Part shown: positions 1 through 9,237 of the stretch, piece by piece
Position numbering within the stretch: the first letter of the stretch is position 1
Layout of the letters: every line of letters begins with the position of its first letter
Assembly (NCBI RefSeq): GCF_900217815.1
Contig: NZ_OBMT01000005.1
Location: forward strand, 1 to 64,000
DNA length: 64,000 nucleotides
Origin: Rhodobacter maris
Lineage (GTDB): Bacteria; Pseudomonadota; Alphaproteobacteria; Rhodobacterales; Rhodobacteraceae
Direction of reading: 5' to 3'
Notes under the pieces: generated by a model
Told to the model about the DNA's origin: nothing
Database searches by the model: none
Seen by the model: the letters and a program-made list of their open reading frames with translations, nothing else
Made by a program: the position numbers and the translations under genes

Positions 1-84
1 TGACGCGGAAGCGTGGCGGCCCGGAGGGACACGCAGCCGCAGAAACTCCCGATCACGGAAGATCCTTCTCGTCGCCTGACTATT

Positions 85-665
85 TCAGCAACCTGCTAGG
101 CTGGCCCTGTTCACCGTAAAGAAGGTGCCCCCTGTCATCGGATGACGTTCTTCCAGCGACTCAAGCTGGCTGAGACGCAGCCGCCGGGCAACGGTCCTGT
201 CCGACACACCAAGCGTTTTCGCAGCCTCGGACCGAAGGATCCCGCGCCCCCCGTGGGACGGACAGAGATCTGAAACCGTTTTTCGAGTGAGCACAACGCT
301 CGCCAGCAGTGGCTCACCGTTTCCGAGGCGCATCACCGGCACTTCATGGCTCACCAGCATTCGAAGAAGTTCACCTATCGAACGCTTGGAAGCCTGTGCG
401 GCAGTTGTCAGGGAAAAGCTGTCGTCAGAAACATCTCCACGGGCAGTTCCAGAATGCGGTCAATGAGGGCGCGGACATCTTGCCTGAAATACCAACGCAA
501 CTGGCAGGCTTCCTGGAAAGGGCGGACCAAACCGGCTTTCAGAATGCTGGCAAATGTCCCCTCGCTACATCCAAGACGTGTTCGTGCTTCTATCGGTTCG
601 ATGACCTCAACGCTGAGCTTCCGGACAGCGGCAGCTTGTTCTGCGGTGATGAGGGACAGGCATGA
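85..665 (-). pseudogene. Frameshifted remnant of a transposon-associated HTH protein (TniQ-like)
   Basis: Two minus-strand reading frames read as one protein if joined by a frameshift near 430-440. The upstream piece runs through RKLSVEVIEPIEARTRLGCS and a region resembling a winged-helix DNA-binding segment, then stops at 408. The other frame continues with SLTTAAQASKRSIGELL and EAAKTLGVSDRTVARRLRLS, which looks like a helix-turn-helix. Upstream of about 665 the frame turns into low-quality sequence, so the 5' end is probably missing too. The domain style and the HTH pair recall accessory proteins of Tn7/Tn552-like elements such as TniQ, but no diagnostic zinc-finger motif remains. The family assignment is tentative; the break in frame is seen directly. 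Confidence 0.4.
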
Positions 666-747
666 CAGATCGCCGAGGCCAGAAGGAGGCTCACCTCGCG
701 CAGGACTTTCCCATCGACTGCCTCGCTCGGTGGGAGGAGGACGGAAC

Positions 748-1146
748 GTGGCAAATGGCGAGGTGATCGAGCCTGCGTGGTTAGCTGCATGGAGGCGGGG
801 CACGACCGCGCAGCGGTGCCCGGCACAGCCGCCCGCACAGCCGCGAGTCGCCCCGGTTCAGGGGGTAGGTGGCGGCAAGCACGAGGCCAGCGCTGTAGCG
901 CCAGCACCGCCGCGCCCCAACGAGTACGGGTTCGCTGCTCCTGCCTGGAAGGCAAGGGCGTGGGATGGCGGCAAGCGCCGCGAACCCGTGCTGGACCTTG
1001 ACTGCAAGCCGCCGCGTGTGGTGCGCCGTGTTGGCTGGCGGGTCTGCATGAGATGCGCCGCACCATTTTGGTCTGACGATGTGGTCAGGGTCAGGATGTG
1101 CGACGACTGTAAGCTGCCGCCCCGTGGGCGGCGACGGACACCCTAG
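748..1146 (+). CDS. Small zinc-ribbon hypothetical protein
   Basis: A 132-residue basic protein. The GTG start at 748 is chosen because a strong Shine-Dalgarno stretch (GGAGGAGG) lies seven bases upstream. The N-terminal half is rich in Ala, Pro and Arg and looks disordered. The C-terminal 40 residues hold CMRCAAPFW followed by CDDC, two CxxC pairs that would form a zinc ribbon. It sits beside the decayed HTH pseudogene and tRNA-Pro, so it may be a passenger of a former mobile element. Function unknown; DNA or RNA binding would be a guess from the fold alone. Confidence 0.55.
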   Translation: MANGEVIEPAWLAAWRRGTTAQRCPAQPPAQPRVAPVQGVGGGKHEASAVAPAPPRPNEYGFAAPAWKARAWDGGKRREPVLDLDCKPPRVVRRVGWRVCMRCAAPFWSDDVVRVRMCDDCKLPPRGRRRTP

Positions 1147-1426
1147 CTGCGGCGCCAAAGGACGGCACGCCACAGCACGCGGCCTTGCCACCCGCGCGAG
1201 GCACAGCGGTTCGTCCCTCGTTAATCCAACGACCGCAGCCGTCAGCGGACCTCCTTTGCCGCTCGCAACGGCAGGCGCCCTCGCAGCATGGGTTGCGGGG
1301 GCGCTTTCGAGAGCGATTCACCGTTCGGACCTGCCTCGGCTGCTTACTAACGGCTTACTGAACAGGTCATATCGCTGACTGCCCCGGAAGGGGATTCCGC
1401 TAAGCGATTCTAATTTGGGGGAAAAT

Positions 1427-1503
1427 TGGTCGGAGCGAGAGGATTCGAACCTCCGACCCCCTGCTCCCGAAGCAGGTGCGCTACCAGGCTGCGCTACGCT
1501 CCG
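1427..1503 (-). tRNA. tRNA-Pro (anticodon CGG)
   Basis: Read on the minus strand, a 77-base cloverleaf is complete with an encoded CCA end (1427-1429). The acceptor stem CGGAGCG pairs with CGCTCCG, the anticodon stem-loop is CTGCTTCGGGAGCAG with anticodon CGG, and the T arm holds GGTTCGAATCC. The D arm (AGCGCAGCCTGGTAGCGCA) closely matches bacterial proline tRNAs. The adjoining 1.4 kb of degraded mobile-element sequence makes this tRNA a plausible integration site, though no second attachment copy was found in the window. Confidence 0.95.
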
Positions 1504-1588
1504 ACCGTGAGGGGCGAGTTACCGAACCGCGCCGACATTTGCAAGGGGGATTCGTGCGCTTTCCTGCCGCGACGTTTCGGCGCCCCGC

Positions 1589-2560
1589 TCAGCGCCCTCC
1601 GCGACCGCCGATATTGAGCGCGCGTTGCAGAATCGAAGGGCGCGGCGTGGTGGCGGTTTCGCTGCGCCCGCGACTTGCCAGAACCGGCTTGAAACGCGAC
1701 GTCGCCCCGGTGCTTTCGCGCCAGACGATGTAGAGCCCCGAGCCGATCACGACACTGGCCCCCAGCAGCGTCACCGCATCGACCCGCTCATGAAAGAACA
1801 CCCAGCCATAAAACACCGCCCAGAGGATCTGCGAATATTGCATCGGCGCGACGATCACCGCCTCGCCGGTCCGATAGGCGAGGATCGAAAGAAAGGCGCC
1901 GGTCAGCCCGAAGAGCGCCACCACCCCCATCAACCCGAGCGCCGGGAGTTCAAGCGGCACCCAGACGAGCGGCAGCGCCAGCCCCATCGCCACCACATTG
2001 CCCAGAAGCGGCGACAGCAAGAGCACCAGCGAGCGTTCCTCCTGACCGATCTTGCGCACGATCACCGAGGCGAGCGCGCCCCCCATCGCCGAAAGGAGCG
2101 CTGCAAGATGGCCCAGCTGCAGCTCCGCCTGCCCGGGGCGCACCACGATAAGCACGCCCGCAAGGCCGATGATCACGGCCGCCCAGCGGTGCCAGCCGAC
2201 CTTCTCGCCCAGAATCGGGATCGACATCACCGTGACCAGAAGCGGCATCGCAAAAAGGAGCGGATAGACCTGCGCCAGCGGCAAATGCCCGAAGGCGTAG
2301 AAGGCCGCCACGCCGTTGACGACGGTGGCAACGGCCCGCACGAGCACCCACCCGGGGCGCACCGGGCGCAGGCTGGCCTCACTGCGGTCCCGCAGCAGGA
2401 TCACGGTCAGCACCGGAAAGCTCAGAAGCGCAGCGAAGAACAGGATCTGCACCGCCGAATAGCCAGCACCGAGCACCTTCACCACCACGTCATGCGCGGC
2501 ATAGACCGCCATGGCCGCCAGCCCCAAAAGGGCGCCTTTTGCATTCTGCTTACCGACCAT
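1589..2560 (-). CDS. EamA (DMT superfamily) membrane transporter
   Basis: A 323-residue inner-membrane protein with about ten hydrophobic segments arranged as two EamA repeats (roughly residues 10-140 and 150-290), the usual plan of drug/metabolite exporters. Substrate cannot be read from the sequence. The ATG at 2560 is chosen over upstream in-frame ATGs because an AGGAGG stretch sits six bases before it. The C-terminal tail (about 40 residues) is hydrophilic and rich in Arg and Ser. It is the last gene before tRNA-Pro and is separated from leuB by a strong terminator, so it is probably transcribed alone. Confidence 0.85.
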   Translation of the reverse strand: MVGKQNAKGALLGLAAMAVYAAHDVVVKVLGAGYSAVQILFFAALLSFPVLTVILLRDRSEASLRPVRPGWVLVRAVATVVNGVAAFYAFGHLPLAQVYPLLFAMPLLVTVMSIPILGEKVGWHRWAAVIIGLAGVLIVVRPGQAELQLGHLAALLSAMGGALASVIVRKIGQEERSLVLLLSPLLGNVVAMGLALPLVWVPLELPALGLMGVVALFGLTGAFLSILAYRTGEAVIVAPMQYSQILWAVFYGWVFFHERVDAVTLLGASVVIGSGLYIVWRESTGATSRFKPVLASRGRSETATTPRPSILQRALNIGGRGGR

Positions 2561-2620
2561 CGCAGCCTCCTGCAGGGCCATGCATATGCGGCGCCGGGGC
2601 ACGGCGGCAAGCGGCAAAGC

Positions 2621-2650
2621 AAAAGCGCGGGAGGCTTTCGCCTCCCGCGC
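2621..2650 (-). terminator. Intrinsic terminator after leuB
   Basis: A perfect 11-bp stem (GCGCGGGAGGC, 2625-2635, with its complement at 2640-2650) closes a four-base loop. Read on the minus strand it is followed by TTTTGCTTT. It lies 20 bases past the leuB stop, where a Rho-independent terminator is expected. Confidence 0.85.
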
Positions 2651-2669
2651 CCGTCAGAACGCAGTCGGG

Positions 2670-3779
2670 TCAGAGGCTCGCGTCGAGCGCGGCGCGGATC
2701 TTGTCGCCCATCTCGGCGGTCGAGACCGGCGTGCCACCCTCGGGGCCCATCAGGTCGGCCGTGCGCACGCCATCGGCCAGAACCTTCTCGACCGCCTTTT
2801 CGAGCCGGGTCGCCTCGTCGCCCAGATCGAAGCTGTAGCGCAGCGCCATGGCGAAGCTCAGGATGCAGGCGATCGGGTTGGCCTTGCCCTGCCCCGCAAT
2901 GTCAGGGGCCGAGCCGTGCACGGGCTCGTACATCGCCTTCGGGCGACCATTCGCCATCGGCGCGCCGAGCGAGGCCGAGGGCAGCATGCCGAGCGATCCG
3001 GTCAGCATCGCGGCGCAGTCGGAAAGGATGTCGCCAAAGAGGTTGTCGGTCAGGATCACATCGAACTGCTTGGGCCAGCGCACGAGCTGCATCGCGCCGT
3101 TGTCGGCGAACATGTGGCTCAGTTCGACTTCGGGGTATTCGTTGTCATGCACCCACTGCACTTCCTCGCGCCACAGGATGCCCGATTCCATCACATTGGC
3201 CTTCTCCATCGAGCAGACCTTGTTGCCCCGCCGCTTCGCCAGTTCAAAGGCCGAGCGGGCCACGCGGCGGATCTCTTCGGTGGTGTAATGCTGGGTGTTG
3301 ATGCCCACGCGCGAGCCATCTTCCAGCGTGGTGATGCCGCGCGGCTGGCCGAAATAGACGCCCGAGGTCAGCTCGCGCACGATCATGATGTCGAGCCCGG
3401 CCACCACATCCTTTTTCAGCGAGGAGAAATCGGCGAGCGCGTCAAAACATTGCGCGGGGCGGAGGTTGGCGTAAAGGTCCATCTCCTTGCGCAGGCGCAA
3501 CAGGCCGCGCTCGGGCTTCACCGAAAAGTCGAGCACGTCGTATTTCGGCCCGCCCACGGCGCCGAGCATCACCGCATCGACTTCCTGCGCCTTCGCCATG
3601 GTTTCATCCGCCAGCGGCACGCCGTGCACGTCATAGGCGGCACCGCCCACAAGGTCTTCGCTCACGTCAAAGACGAGATCGCGCTTCTCGCCATACCAAG
3701 TGATGATCTTCTTCACTTCGGCCATGACTTCGGGGCCGATGCCGTCGCCGGCGAGGATGAGAATGGAAGGATTGGCCAT
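2670..3779 (-). CDS. leuB: 3-isopropylmalate dehydrogenase
   Basis: A 369-residue NAD-dependent enzyme that oxidatively decarboxylates 3-isopropylmalate in leucine biosynthesis. The N-terminal [12 protein letters not shown], the substrate-loop arginines ([19 protein letters not shown]), the metal-binding aspartates in [11 protein letters not shown], and the NAD-site [15 protein letters not shown] are all present. Length matches the family. The ATG at 3779 follows a TGGAGA ribosome-binding site; an upstream in-frame extension of 20 residues has no support. leuC and leuD lie 2.2 kb upstream on the same strand, separated by two unrelated genes. Confidence 0.97.
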   Translation of the reverse strand: MANPSILILAGDGIGPEVMAEVKKIITWYGEKRDLVFDVSEDLVGGAAYDVHGVPLADETMAKAQEVDAVMLGAVGGPKYDVLDFSVKPERGLLRLRKEMDLYANLRPAQCFDALADFSSLKKDVVAGLDIMIVRELTSGVYFGQPRGITTLEDGSRVGINTQHYTTEEIRRVARSAFELAKRRGNKVCSMEKANVMESGILWREEVQWVHDNEYPEVELSHMFADNGAMQLVRWPKQFDVILTDNLFGDILSDCAAMLTGSLGMLPSASLGAPMANGRPKAMYEPVHGSAPDIAGQGKANPIACILSFAMALRYSFDLGDEATRLEKAVEKVLADGVRTADLMGPEGGTPVSTAEMGDKIRAALDASL

Positions 3780-3848
3780 GATCTTCTCCAGAGGAAAAAG
3801 GGTTGCAAGCGGCCTAGCCGAGGGGGGAGGCGGGGTCAAGCACGGCCC

Positions 3849-4955
3849 TCAGGGGAGCGCCAGATCGAGGAAAACAAGCCGGTGATCGGAAGCCCGCGCG
3901 GCGGTTTCGGACCAGATCACCCCCGCGCCGGTGACCTTGATCCCCGCCGCGGGAAGGATGTAATCGAGCCGCAAGGGGCCAACAGAGCCGCCGAAATCCG
4001 CGGTGGCTAGCGGCGCCGCTTCGGGCGCGCCGGGGCCGGTGGGCGCGGCATCCTGAAACCGGGGATCTTCGAGCAGATCGCGCATCGCCGTGCGCCGCCC
4101 CGCGCCGCGATCTGGGTCGAGGTTGGCCTTTCCGATCAGCACGAAGGGGGCGGCGGCGGGCCGCTCGGCCAAGGCGCCGTCGAGATAGTGCCGCCAGAAG
4201 CCGATCTCGTCGGCATTGCGCCGTCCGTTGCGGTCTTCCGGCCCGTCGAAAACGGGAGGCGTCGCCGCAAAGGCCCAGAGATGCAGCTGCCCGGCGGCAG
4301 TTTTTACCGTCACGTCCCAATGTGCAGTGGACGAGAGGCGCAGCGCCGTTTCTGCCCCTTCGGGCAGGTCCGCGCTCGCGATCCGGCTTTCCGGCAGATC
4401 CCCCCAGAGAAAGCCGGAGAAGTCCTGCGTGGCTCCGATCGGCAGTTTCGACACCAGCGCCATGCCGTGCTGGCCGGTGAACCGGCCGTAGCCCTGCGCG
4501 TCGCGCGCCTCGCCGACCCGACCGTTGCCATCCAGGTCCAAACCGGAGTCGATGCCGGTATTCGGCTGTGCCGCAAAAAAATGGCTGTAATCCAAGCCCT
4601 TTGCGCGCAGCCGTGCGCAGAGGGCCAAAAGCGCCTCCGCCCGGTAATCCCAGTCGAGATCGGTAAGCAGGAGCACATCCGGATCGGCGCGCGCAATGAT
4701 ATCGAGCGCGGCCTCAACCTGCGCATCGGCGCCGCCTGCAATCGCGGCAAGCATCAGCCCGGGGCCGGGGCGAGAGAGCGCGGGGGAATAGGTCGCGAGT
4801 CGCAGTTCTTCCGCGCCCGCAGGCAGCGCGAGCGCAACAATCAGACCGGTTGCAGCGCGCCCCCTTCCGCGGCGCGGCGTTTTTGCGCGATCATCTCGGC
4901 CACCCGCCCGATGGCGATGCCGCGCATGAAAAGGCTCGTGGGAAGAAAGGCCCAT
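3849..4955 (-). CDS. Secreted endonuclease/exonuclease/phosphatase-fold protein
   Basis: The mature part has the EEP (DNase I-like) plan: ADPDVLLLTDLDWD near the N-terminus in place of the usual metal-binding Glu region, FVLIGKANLDPDRGAG in the position of the family's GDFN motif, RLDYILP for the substrate-binding Asp, and SDHRLVFLDL for the catalytic SDH near the C-terminus. A hydrophobic stretch (TGLIVALALPAGA) just before EELRLATYS looks like a signal peptide. The start is unclear: no ATG, GTG or TTG lies in frame near the signal peptide, and the nearest ATG (4955) overlaps the upstream gene by about 115 bases. Translation may instead begin near 4830 at a rare codon. Substrate unknown. Confidence 0.7.
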   Translation of the reverse strand: MGLSSHEPFHARHRHRAGGRDDRAKTPRRGRGRAATGLIVALALPAGAEELRLATYSPALSRPGPGLMLAAIAGGADAQVEAALDIIARADPDVLLLTDLDWDYRAEALLALCARLRAKGLDYSHFFAAQPNTGIDSGLDLDGNGRVGEARDAQGYGRFTGQHGMALVSKLPIGATQDFSGFLWGDLPESRIASADLPEGAETALRLSSTAHWDVTVKTAAGQLHLWAFAATPPVFDGPEDRNGRRNADEIGFWRHYLDGALAERPAAAPFVLIGKANLDPDRGAGRRTAMRDLLEDPRFQDAAPTGPGAPEAAPLATADFGGSVGPLRLDYILPAAGIKVTGAGVIWSETAARASDHRLVFLDLALP

Positions 4956-5761
4956 GCCGTTACCGTCCAGATCAGCGTCTGCGGCGCCTCGAGCGAAACC
5001 GGCGCGAAACCGGCGGAGCCCAGCTTGATCACCGCCGGAACAAGGAACGGCAAAAGCGTGCCCAGCGCAATGTTGAACCAAGCATCGCGGCGCAGGCGTT
5101 CGACCACATCGCCACCCGCAGTCGGGTCAAAAGTGGGCAGGTTGACCCAGACGTTGAAGCTCTGCCCGCCCATTGGCCAGCCGAGCGCACGGATCATTCC
5201 AACGAAATAGCCGAGCGTCGCAAGCGCGATCATGAAGGCAACGCCCCCCGTCGTGCGGAGCAGCGTGACCTGTTCGGGCGAAGCGTCGTTGGGCAGCATC
5301 AGCACCAGAAGCCGCAACGGGCTGTAGGGAATGTCGATCACCCGCGCCATTGCGGCGCCCAGCGCATCGACGAATTGCGCAAAAGTCGAAAGCTCGAATC
5401 GCGCCAGCACCACCACCGAGAGCATCCCCACCATCGCAAGAAGGGCGCCGTAGCGGATCCGGTTGAACGGCGGCGCGTCGCGAAACTCGACAAGGCCGGG
5501 ATAGACCGAGGCATATTCGAAAAACGTCAGCGCAGCGGCAAAAAGCGCGACCAGTGTCACCACCTGCCCGGTGTCGGCGCTCACGGACGGAAGGATCATC
5601 GACGGCAACGCAATGACGATGACGACGAGAATCGCCCTCATCAGCGCACCAAGATAGCGTGCGACCACGGTTCTGCCCCTTGCCTCTGCCGGGGTCGATA
5701 CACTGCCGCCCCCGTGCCTTGCGTTCCTGCCGACTGCGGCGTTCTGCCTTGTTTGTGCCAT
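4841..5761 (-). CDS. Multi-pass membrane protein of unknown function
   Basis: A 306-residue protein with six to seven hydrophobic segments, for example RAILVVIVIALPSMILP and VVTLVALFAAALTFFEYASV near the N-terminus and TLIWTVTAWAFLPTSLFM near the C-terminus. No known motif was recognised. A soluble N-terminal stretch of about 35 residues is Arg-rich. Translation could start at ATG 5761 or at a TTG ten codons upstream (5791); neither has a strong ribosome-binding site. Its 3' end overlaps the reading frame of the downstream phosphatase-fold gene, so the two are probably co-expressed. Confidence 0.65.
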   Translation of the reverse strand: MAQTRQNAAVGRNARHGGGSVSTPAEARGRTVVARYLGALMRAILVVIVIALPSMILPSVSADTGQVVTLVALFAAALTFFEYASVYPGLVEFRDAPPFNRIRYGALLAMVGMLSVVVLARFELSTFAQFVDALGAAMARVIDIPYSPLRLLVLMLPNDASPEQVTLLRTTGGVAFMIALATLGYFVGMIRALGWPMGGQSFNVWVNLPTFDPTAGGDVVERLRRDAWFNIALGTLLPFLVPAVIKLGSAGFAPVSLEAPQTLIWTVTAWAFLPTSLFMRGIAIGRVAEMIAQKRRAAEGGALQPV

Positions 5762-5865
5762 TGTTTTGCCCAATTTCGTCTGGTCTGGCAATCATTCGTA
5801 TAGGGTTCGCTTACCTTTAAGGCCATTTGTGGGTTGATGTGGTGCCTGATTGCATCAAATTTGGA

Positions 5866-5896
5866 GTAAAAATAAGGCCGCCTTGTGGGCGGCCTC
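5866..5896 (-). terminator. Intrinsic terminator after leuD
   Basis: An eight-bp stem (AGGCCGCC at 5875-5882 pairing with GGCGGCCT at 5888-5895) with a short loop. On the minus strand it is followed by TTATTTTTA, a good uridine tract. It ends the leuCD transcript 40 bases after the leuD stop. Confidence 0.85.
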
Positions 5897-5935
5897 AACA
5901 TCTTGTGGTCTCGCGGTATCGAACCCCTAGATAGT

Positions 5936-6541
5936 TCAGACCCAGGGGCGGCTCTGCGCGGATTTTGTTTCGAAATCGTGAATAGCCGAAACCTTTTCCA
6001 GCGTCAGGCCGATGTCGTCGAGCCCATTGAGCAGGCAATGTTTCTTGAACTGATCGACCTCGAACTTGATCACATGACCATCCGAGGTAGTGATCTCCTG
6101 CGCCTCAAGATCAACTGTCATCCGCGCATTCGCGCCCTTCTCGGCATCGGCCATCAGAAGATCGACCTCGGCCTGCGGCAGCACGATCGGCAGCATCCCG
6201 TTCTTGAACGAGTTGTTGAAGAAGATGTCGGCAAAGGAGGTCGAGACAATCACCTTGATGCCGAAATCCGCCAGCGCCCAGGGCGCATGCTCGCGCGAGG
6301 AGCCACAGCCGAAGTTGTCGCCCGCGACGAGAATTTCGGCCTTGCGATACTGCGGCTTGTTGAGCACGAAATCGGGGTTCTCGTTGCCCTGCCGGTCATA
6401 GCGCATTTCGTCAAACGCATGGACGCCAAGGCCCGTGCGCTTGATCGTTTTCAAAAACCCTTTCGGGATGATCATGTCGGTGTCGATGTTGACGAGCGGC
6501 ATGGGCGCGGCGATGCCGGTGACCTTGGTGAACTTTTCCAT
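5936..6541 (-). CDS. leuD: 3-isopropylmalate dehydratase small subunit
   Basis: A 201-residue swivelling-domain subunit that pairs with LeuC to isomerise 2- to 3-isopropylmalate. The N-terminal [13 protein letters not shown] and the substrate-recognition stretch [17 protein letters not shown] are intact and the length is typical. AAGGAG lies seven bases before the ATG. It follows leuC with a 12-base gap, as one operon, and ends before a strong terminator. Confidence 0.97.
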   Translation of the reverse strand: MEKFTKVTGIAAPMPLVNIDTDMIIPKGFLKTIKRTGLGVHAFDEMRYDRQGNENPDFVLNKPQYRKAEILVAGDNFGCGSSREHAPWALADFGIKVIVSTSFADIFFNNSFKNGMLPIVLPQAEVDLLMADAEKGANARMTVDLEAQEITTSDGHVIKFEVDQFKKHCLLNGLDDIGLTLEKVSAIHDFETKSAQSRPWV

Positions 6542-6553
6542 CTGTCTCGCTCC

Positions 6554-7960
6554 TTACATCATCTCGCGAACATCGGTCAGATGCCCGGTCAGCGCCGCCG
6601 CCGCGGCCATTGCCGGGCTCACCAGATGGGTGCGGCCCTTGTAGCCCTGACGGCCCTCGAAATTGCGGTTCGAGGTGGAGGCGCAGCGCTCGTATTCGCC
6701 GAGCTGGTCGGGGTTCATGGCGAGGCACATGGAGCACCCGGCCAGACGCCATTCAAAGCCCGCGTCGATGAAGATCTGCGCGATCCCCTCTTCCTCGGCC
6801 TGATGGCGCACGAGGCCCGAGCCCGGCACGACCATCGCGCGCATGCCGTCCTTGATCTTCTTGCCTTTCACGATTTCCGCCGCGGCGCGCAGATCTTCGA
6901 TCCGCCCGTTGGTGCACGAGCCGATGAACACGGTGTCTATGGCGATATCGGTGAGCTTCTGGCCCGGTGTCAGGCCCATGTAGTCGAGCGCGCGCTTCGC
7001 CGCTTCCACCTTGCCGCCGGTGAAATCCTCTGGCGCGGGAACCACCGCCGAAATCGGCAGCACATCCTCGGGCGAGGTGCCCCAGGTGACAACCGGCTCA
7101 ATGTCTTCACCGCGAATCGTCACGACCTTGTCGAAATGCGCGCCGTCATCGGTGAAGAGGGTCTTCCACCAATTGAGCGCCGCTTCCCATTGCGCGCCTT
7201 TGGGCGCATGGGCACGGCCACGCACATAGTCAAACGTGGTTTCATCCGGTGCGATCAAGCCCGCGCGCGCGCCGCCCTCGATCGCCATGTTGCAAACCGT
7301 CATCCGGCCTTCCATCGAGAGCGCGCGGATCGCCTCGCCGCAATATTCGATCACATGGCCGGTGCCGCCCGCAGTGCCGGTGAGGCCGATCACGGCGAGG
7401 GTGATGTCTTTCGCGGTCACACCGGGCTTGAGCTTGCCGGTGATCTCTACCTTCATGTTTTTCGATTTTTTCTGGATCAGCGTCTGGGTGGCGAGCACAT
7501 GCTCCACCTCCGAGGTGCCGATCCCGTGCGCGAGCGCCCCGAAGGCGCCGTGCGTCGCGGTGTGGCTGTCGCCACACACAACCGTCATCCCCGGCAGCGT
7601 CCAGCCTTGTTCCGGGCCGACGATATGCACGATGCCTTGGCGAATATCGGTCACCGGGTAGTAGTTGATGCCGAAATCCTTGGCGTTCTTGTCGAGCGCC
7701 TCGACCTGAATCCGGCTTTCCTCGTTGTCGATATGGGTCTCGCGGCCCTCGGTGGTGGGCACGTTATGATCCGGCACGGCGATGGTCTTTTCCGGGCAGC
7801 GGACCTTGCGGCCGGTCAGGCGCAGGCCCTCGAAGGCTTGCGGCGAGGTCACCTCATGAACGAGGTGGCGGTCGATGTAGAGCAGGCAGGTGCCATCGGC
7901 GTCTTCGGAAACGACATGGGCATCCCAGATCTTGTCATAGAGGGTCTTCGGAGCGGACAT
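6554..7960 (-). CDS. leuC: 3-isopropylmalate dehydratase large subunit
   Basis: A 468-residue aconitase-family enzyme of leucine synthesis. Cysteine ligands of the 4Fe-4S cluster are visible in FIGSCTNGR and in CSMCLAMN, and the N-terminal region carries the [16 protein letters not shown] stretch typical of LeuC. Full length. The ribosome-binding site is weak (GTGAGAG). It is the first gene of leuCD; the 360 bases upstream separate it from the oppositely oriented rsfS region and must carry both promoters. Confidence 0.97.
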   Translation of the reverse strand: MSAPKTLYDKIWDAHVVSEDADGTCLLYIDRHLVHEVTSPQAFEGLRLTGRKVRCPEKTIAVPDHNVPTTEGRETHIDNEESRIQVEALDKNAKDFGINYYPVTDIRQGIVHIVGPEQGWTLPGMTVVCGDSHTATHGAFGALAHGIGTSEVEHVLATQTLIQKKSKNMKVEITGKLKPGVTAKDITLAVIGLTGTAGGTGHVIEYCGEAIRALSMEGRMTVCNMAIEGGARAGLIAPDETTFDYVRGRAHAPKGAQWEAALNWWKTLFTDDGAHFDKVVTIRGEDIEPVVTWGTSPEDVLPISAVVPAPEDFTGGKVEAAKRALDYMGLTPGQKLTDIAIDTVFIGSCTNGRIEDLRAAAEIVKGKKIKDGMRAMVVPGSGLVRHQAEEEGIAQIFIDAGFEWRLAGCSMCLAMNPDQLGEYERCASTSNRNFEGRQGYKGRTHLVSPAMAAAAALTGHLTDVREMM

Positions 7961-8318
7961 GGCTCTCTCACTTGGATAGCTGTGAAGAATAGAGATCGGT
8001 CGGCGTGAGCCGGTCAGACAGGGCGTCGACGCCCTTCGCCACGATCAAAGTCGGGCGAGGACGGAACGGCTTTCGCCGTAGAAGCGCTCGCGCAGGCGGG
8101 CGCGGTCATCCATGTCGAAAATGCGGATCATGGGCGCGATATAGGGCATCGGCCCTCGTCGCGCAAGGAAATGTCGCCCGCCCAGCCTGCGTCATCAACC
8201 ATGACATGCCCTGCGGCGCCGAGGGCTGCGTCGATCGGTTGAGATTTGACGCATCGAATGGTAATCTTTCTCCAGCCCGGCGCCGGGGTCTTTGCGGCGC
8301 GTGAGCCCTTGGAGGACA
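7961..8318. other. Divergent intergenic region between leuC and rsfS
   Basis: About 360 bases with no gene I can support. A 34-codon minus-strand frame (8047-8151) ends in DDRARLRERFYGESRSV, which could be the tail of a decayed gene, but it has no ribosome-binding site. No T-box, riboswitch or clear leader peptide for leucine control was recognised. nadD, which often precedes rsfS in related genomes, is absent here. Confidence 0.4.
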
Positions 8319-8378
8319 ATGTCCTGTCTCAACTCTCTGTCGCGCCCCTCTCTTCGGGCGCATCGGTGGCAGTCATGA
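8319..8378 (+). CDS. Possible 19-residue upstream peptide coupled to rsfS
   Basis: A short frame, MSCLNSLSRPSLRAHRWQS, starts at an ATG with a strong GGAGG site four bases before it. Its TGA stop overlaps the rsfS ATG as ATGA. rsfS itself has no good ribosome-binding site. This arrangement is what translational coupling looks like. The peptide has no recognisable domain and may matter only as a translated leader. Confidence 0.35.
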   Translation: MSCLNSLSRPSLRAHRWQS

Positions 8379-8737
8379 CCGCATCCGCGATGACTGCCGA
8401 AACGACGAGCGATCAGGTTCTGGCGCGCGTTCTGGCTTCCCTCGACGATGACAAGGCCGAAGATATCGTCACGATCGACCTGCGCGGCCGGTCTTCGATT
8501 GCCGATCACATGGTGATCTGCTCGGGCCGCTCCTCGCGGCAGGTTGGCGCCATCGCCGAGAAGCTGGTGGAACGGCTGAAGGAAGAGTTCGGCCGCACCT
8601 GCAAGATCGAGGGCAAGGATCAGGGCGACTGGGTGCTGATCGACGCCTCCGACGTGATCGTGCATGTGTTCCGCCCCGAAGTGCGCGAATTTTACCAGCT
8701 CGAGAAGATGTGGATGCCCACGGGCGCCCGCGTCTGA
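8375..8737 (+). CDS. rsfS: Ribosomal silencing factor RsfS
   Basis: A 120-residue RsfS/YbeB-family protein that binds ribosomal protein uL14 and blocks joining of the subunits when nutrients are short. The conserved core DKAEDIVTIDLRGRSSIADHMVICSG and the C-terminal GDWVLIDASDVIVHVF are present. The ATG at 8375 is chosen because it matches the family's usual N-terminal length; the frame stays open upstream to a TTG at 8246. rlmH follows after 12 bases, the usual pairing. Confidence 0.93.
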   Translation: MTASAMTAETTSDQVLARVLASLDDDKAEDIVTIDLRGRSSIADHMVICSGRSSRQVGAIAEKLVERLKEEFGRTCKIEGKDQGDWVLIDASDVIVHVFRPEVREFYQLEKMWMPTGARV

Positions 8738-8749
8738 GCCCGCCCCGCC

Positions 8750-9217
8750 ATGAAGGTGACGATCTGCGCAGTGGGCAGGCTGCGCAAGGGGCCGGAGCTT
8801 GATCTGATCTCCGACTATCTCGACCGCTTCAGCAAGGCGGGCCGTGCTCAGGGGCTCGGCCCGGCTTCAATCGTCGAGGTGGAAGACAAGCGCAACCTTG
8901 GCATTGACGCCGAGGCGGCGCTGCTTGAACGCGCCCTGCCCGGCGGGGCGGTTCTCATCACGCTCGATGAACGTGGCGATCTTGTCTCCTCACCCGAATT
9001 CGCCACGAAGCTCGGCCTCTGGCGAGACAGTGCGCGCGATCTTGCCTTCGTGATCGGCGGGGCCGATGGCATTGCGCCCGCCCTGCGTGCCCGGGCCGAC
9101 TGGTCGCTCAGCTTCGGGCGCATGGTCTGGCCGCATATGCTGGTGCGGGTGATGCTTGCCGAACAGCTTTACCGCGCCGGGCAGATTCTCGCCGGCACGC
9201 CCTACCACCGCGCCTGA
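8750..9217 (+). CDS. rlmH: 23S rRNA pseudouridine-1915 N3-methyltransferase
   Basis: A 155-residue SPOUT-class enzyme that methylates pseudouridine 1915 in helix 69 of 23S rRNA. The SAM-binding knot region is visible as LAFVIGGADG, and the C-terminal HMLVRVMLAEQLYRAGQILAGTPYH motif ends with the conserved tyrosine and histidine. Length is exactly typical. It is co-transcribed with rsfS. Confidence 0.97.
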   Translation: MKVTICAVGRLRKGPELDLISDYLDRFSKAGRAQGLGPASIVEVEDKRNLGIDAEAALLERALPGGAVLITLDERGDLVSSPEFATKLGLWRDSARDLAFVIGGADGIAPALRARADWSLSFGRMVWPHMLVRVMLAEQLYRAGQILAGTPYHRA

Positions 9218-9237
9218 GGCGCAGCCCGGAGACTGTC

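Noticed and set aside
1625-3301. A 558-codon plus-strand frame opposite the EamA transporter and leuB
   Set aside because: It is rich in His, Arg and Gln as expected of antisense GC-rich sequence and has no domain. leuB on the other strand is certain.
8047-8151. A 34-codon minus-strand frame ending in DDRARLRERFYGESRSV
   Set aside because: No ribosome-binding site and no recognised family. It may be the tail of a decayed gene, but this cannot be supported from the window.
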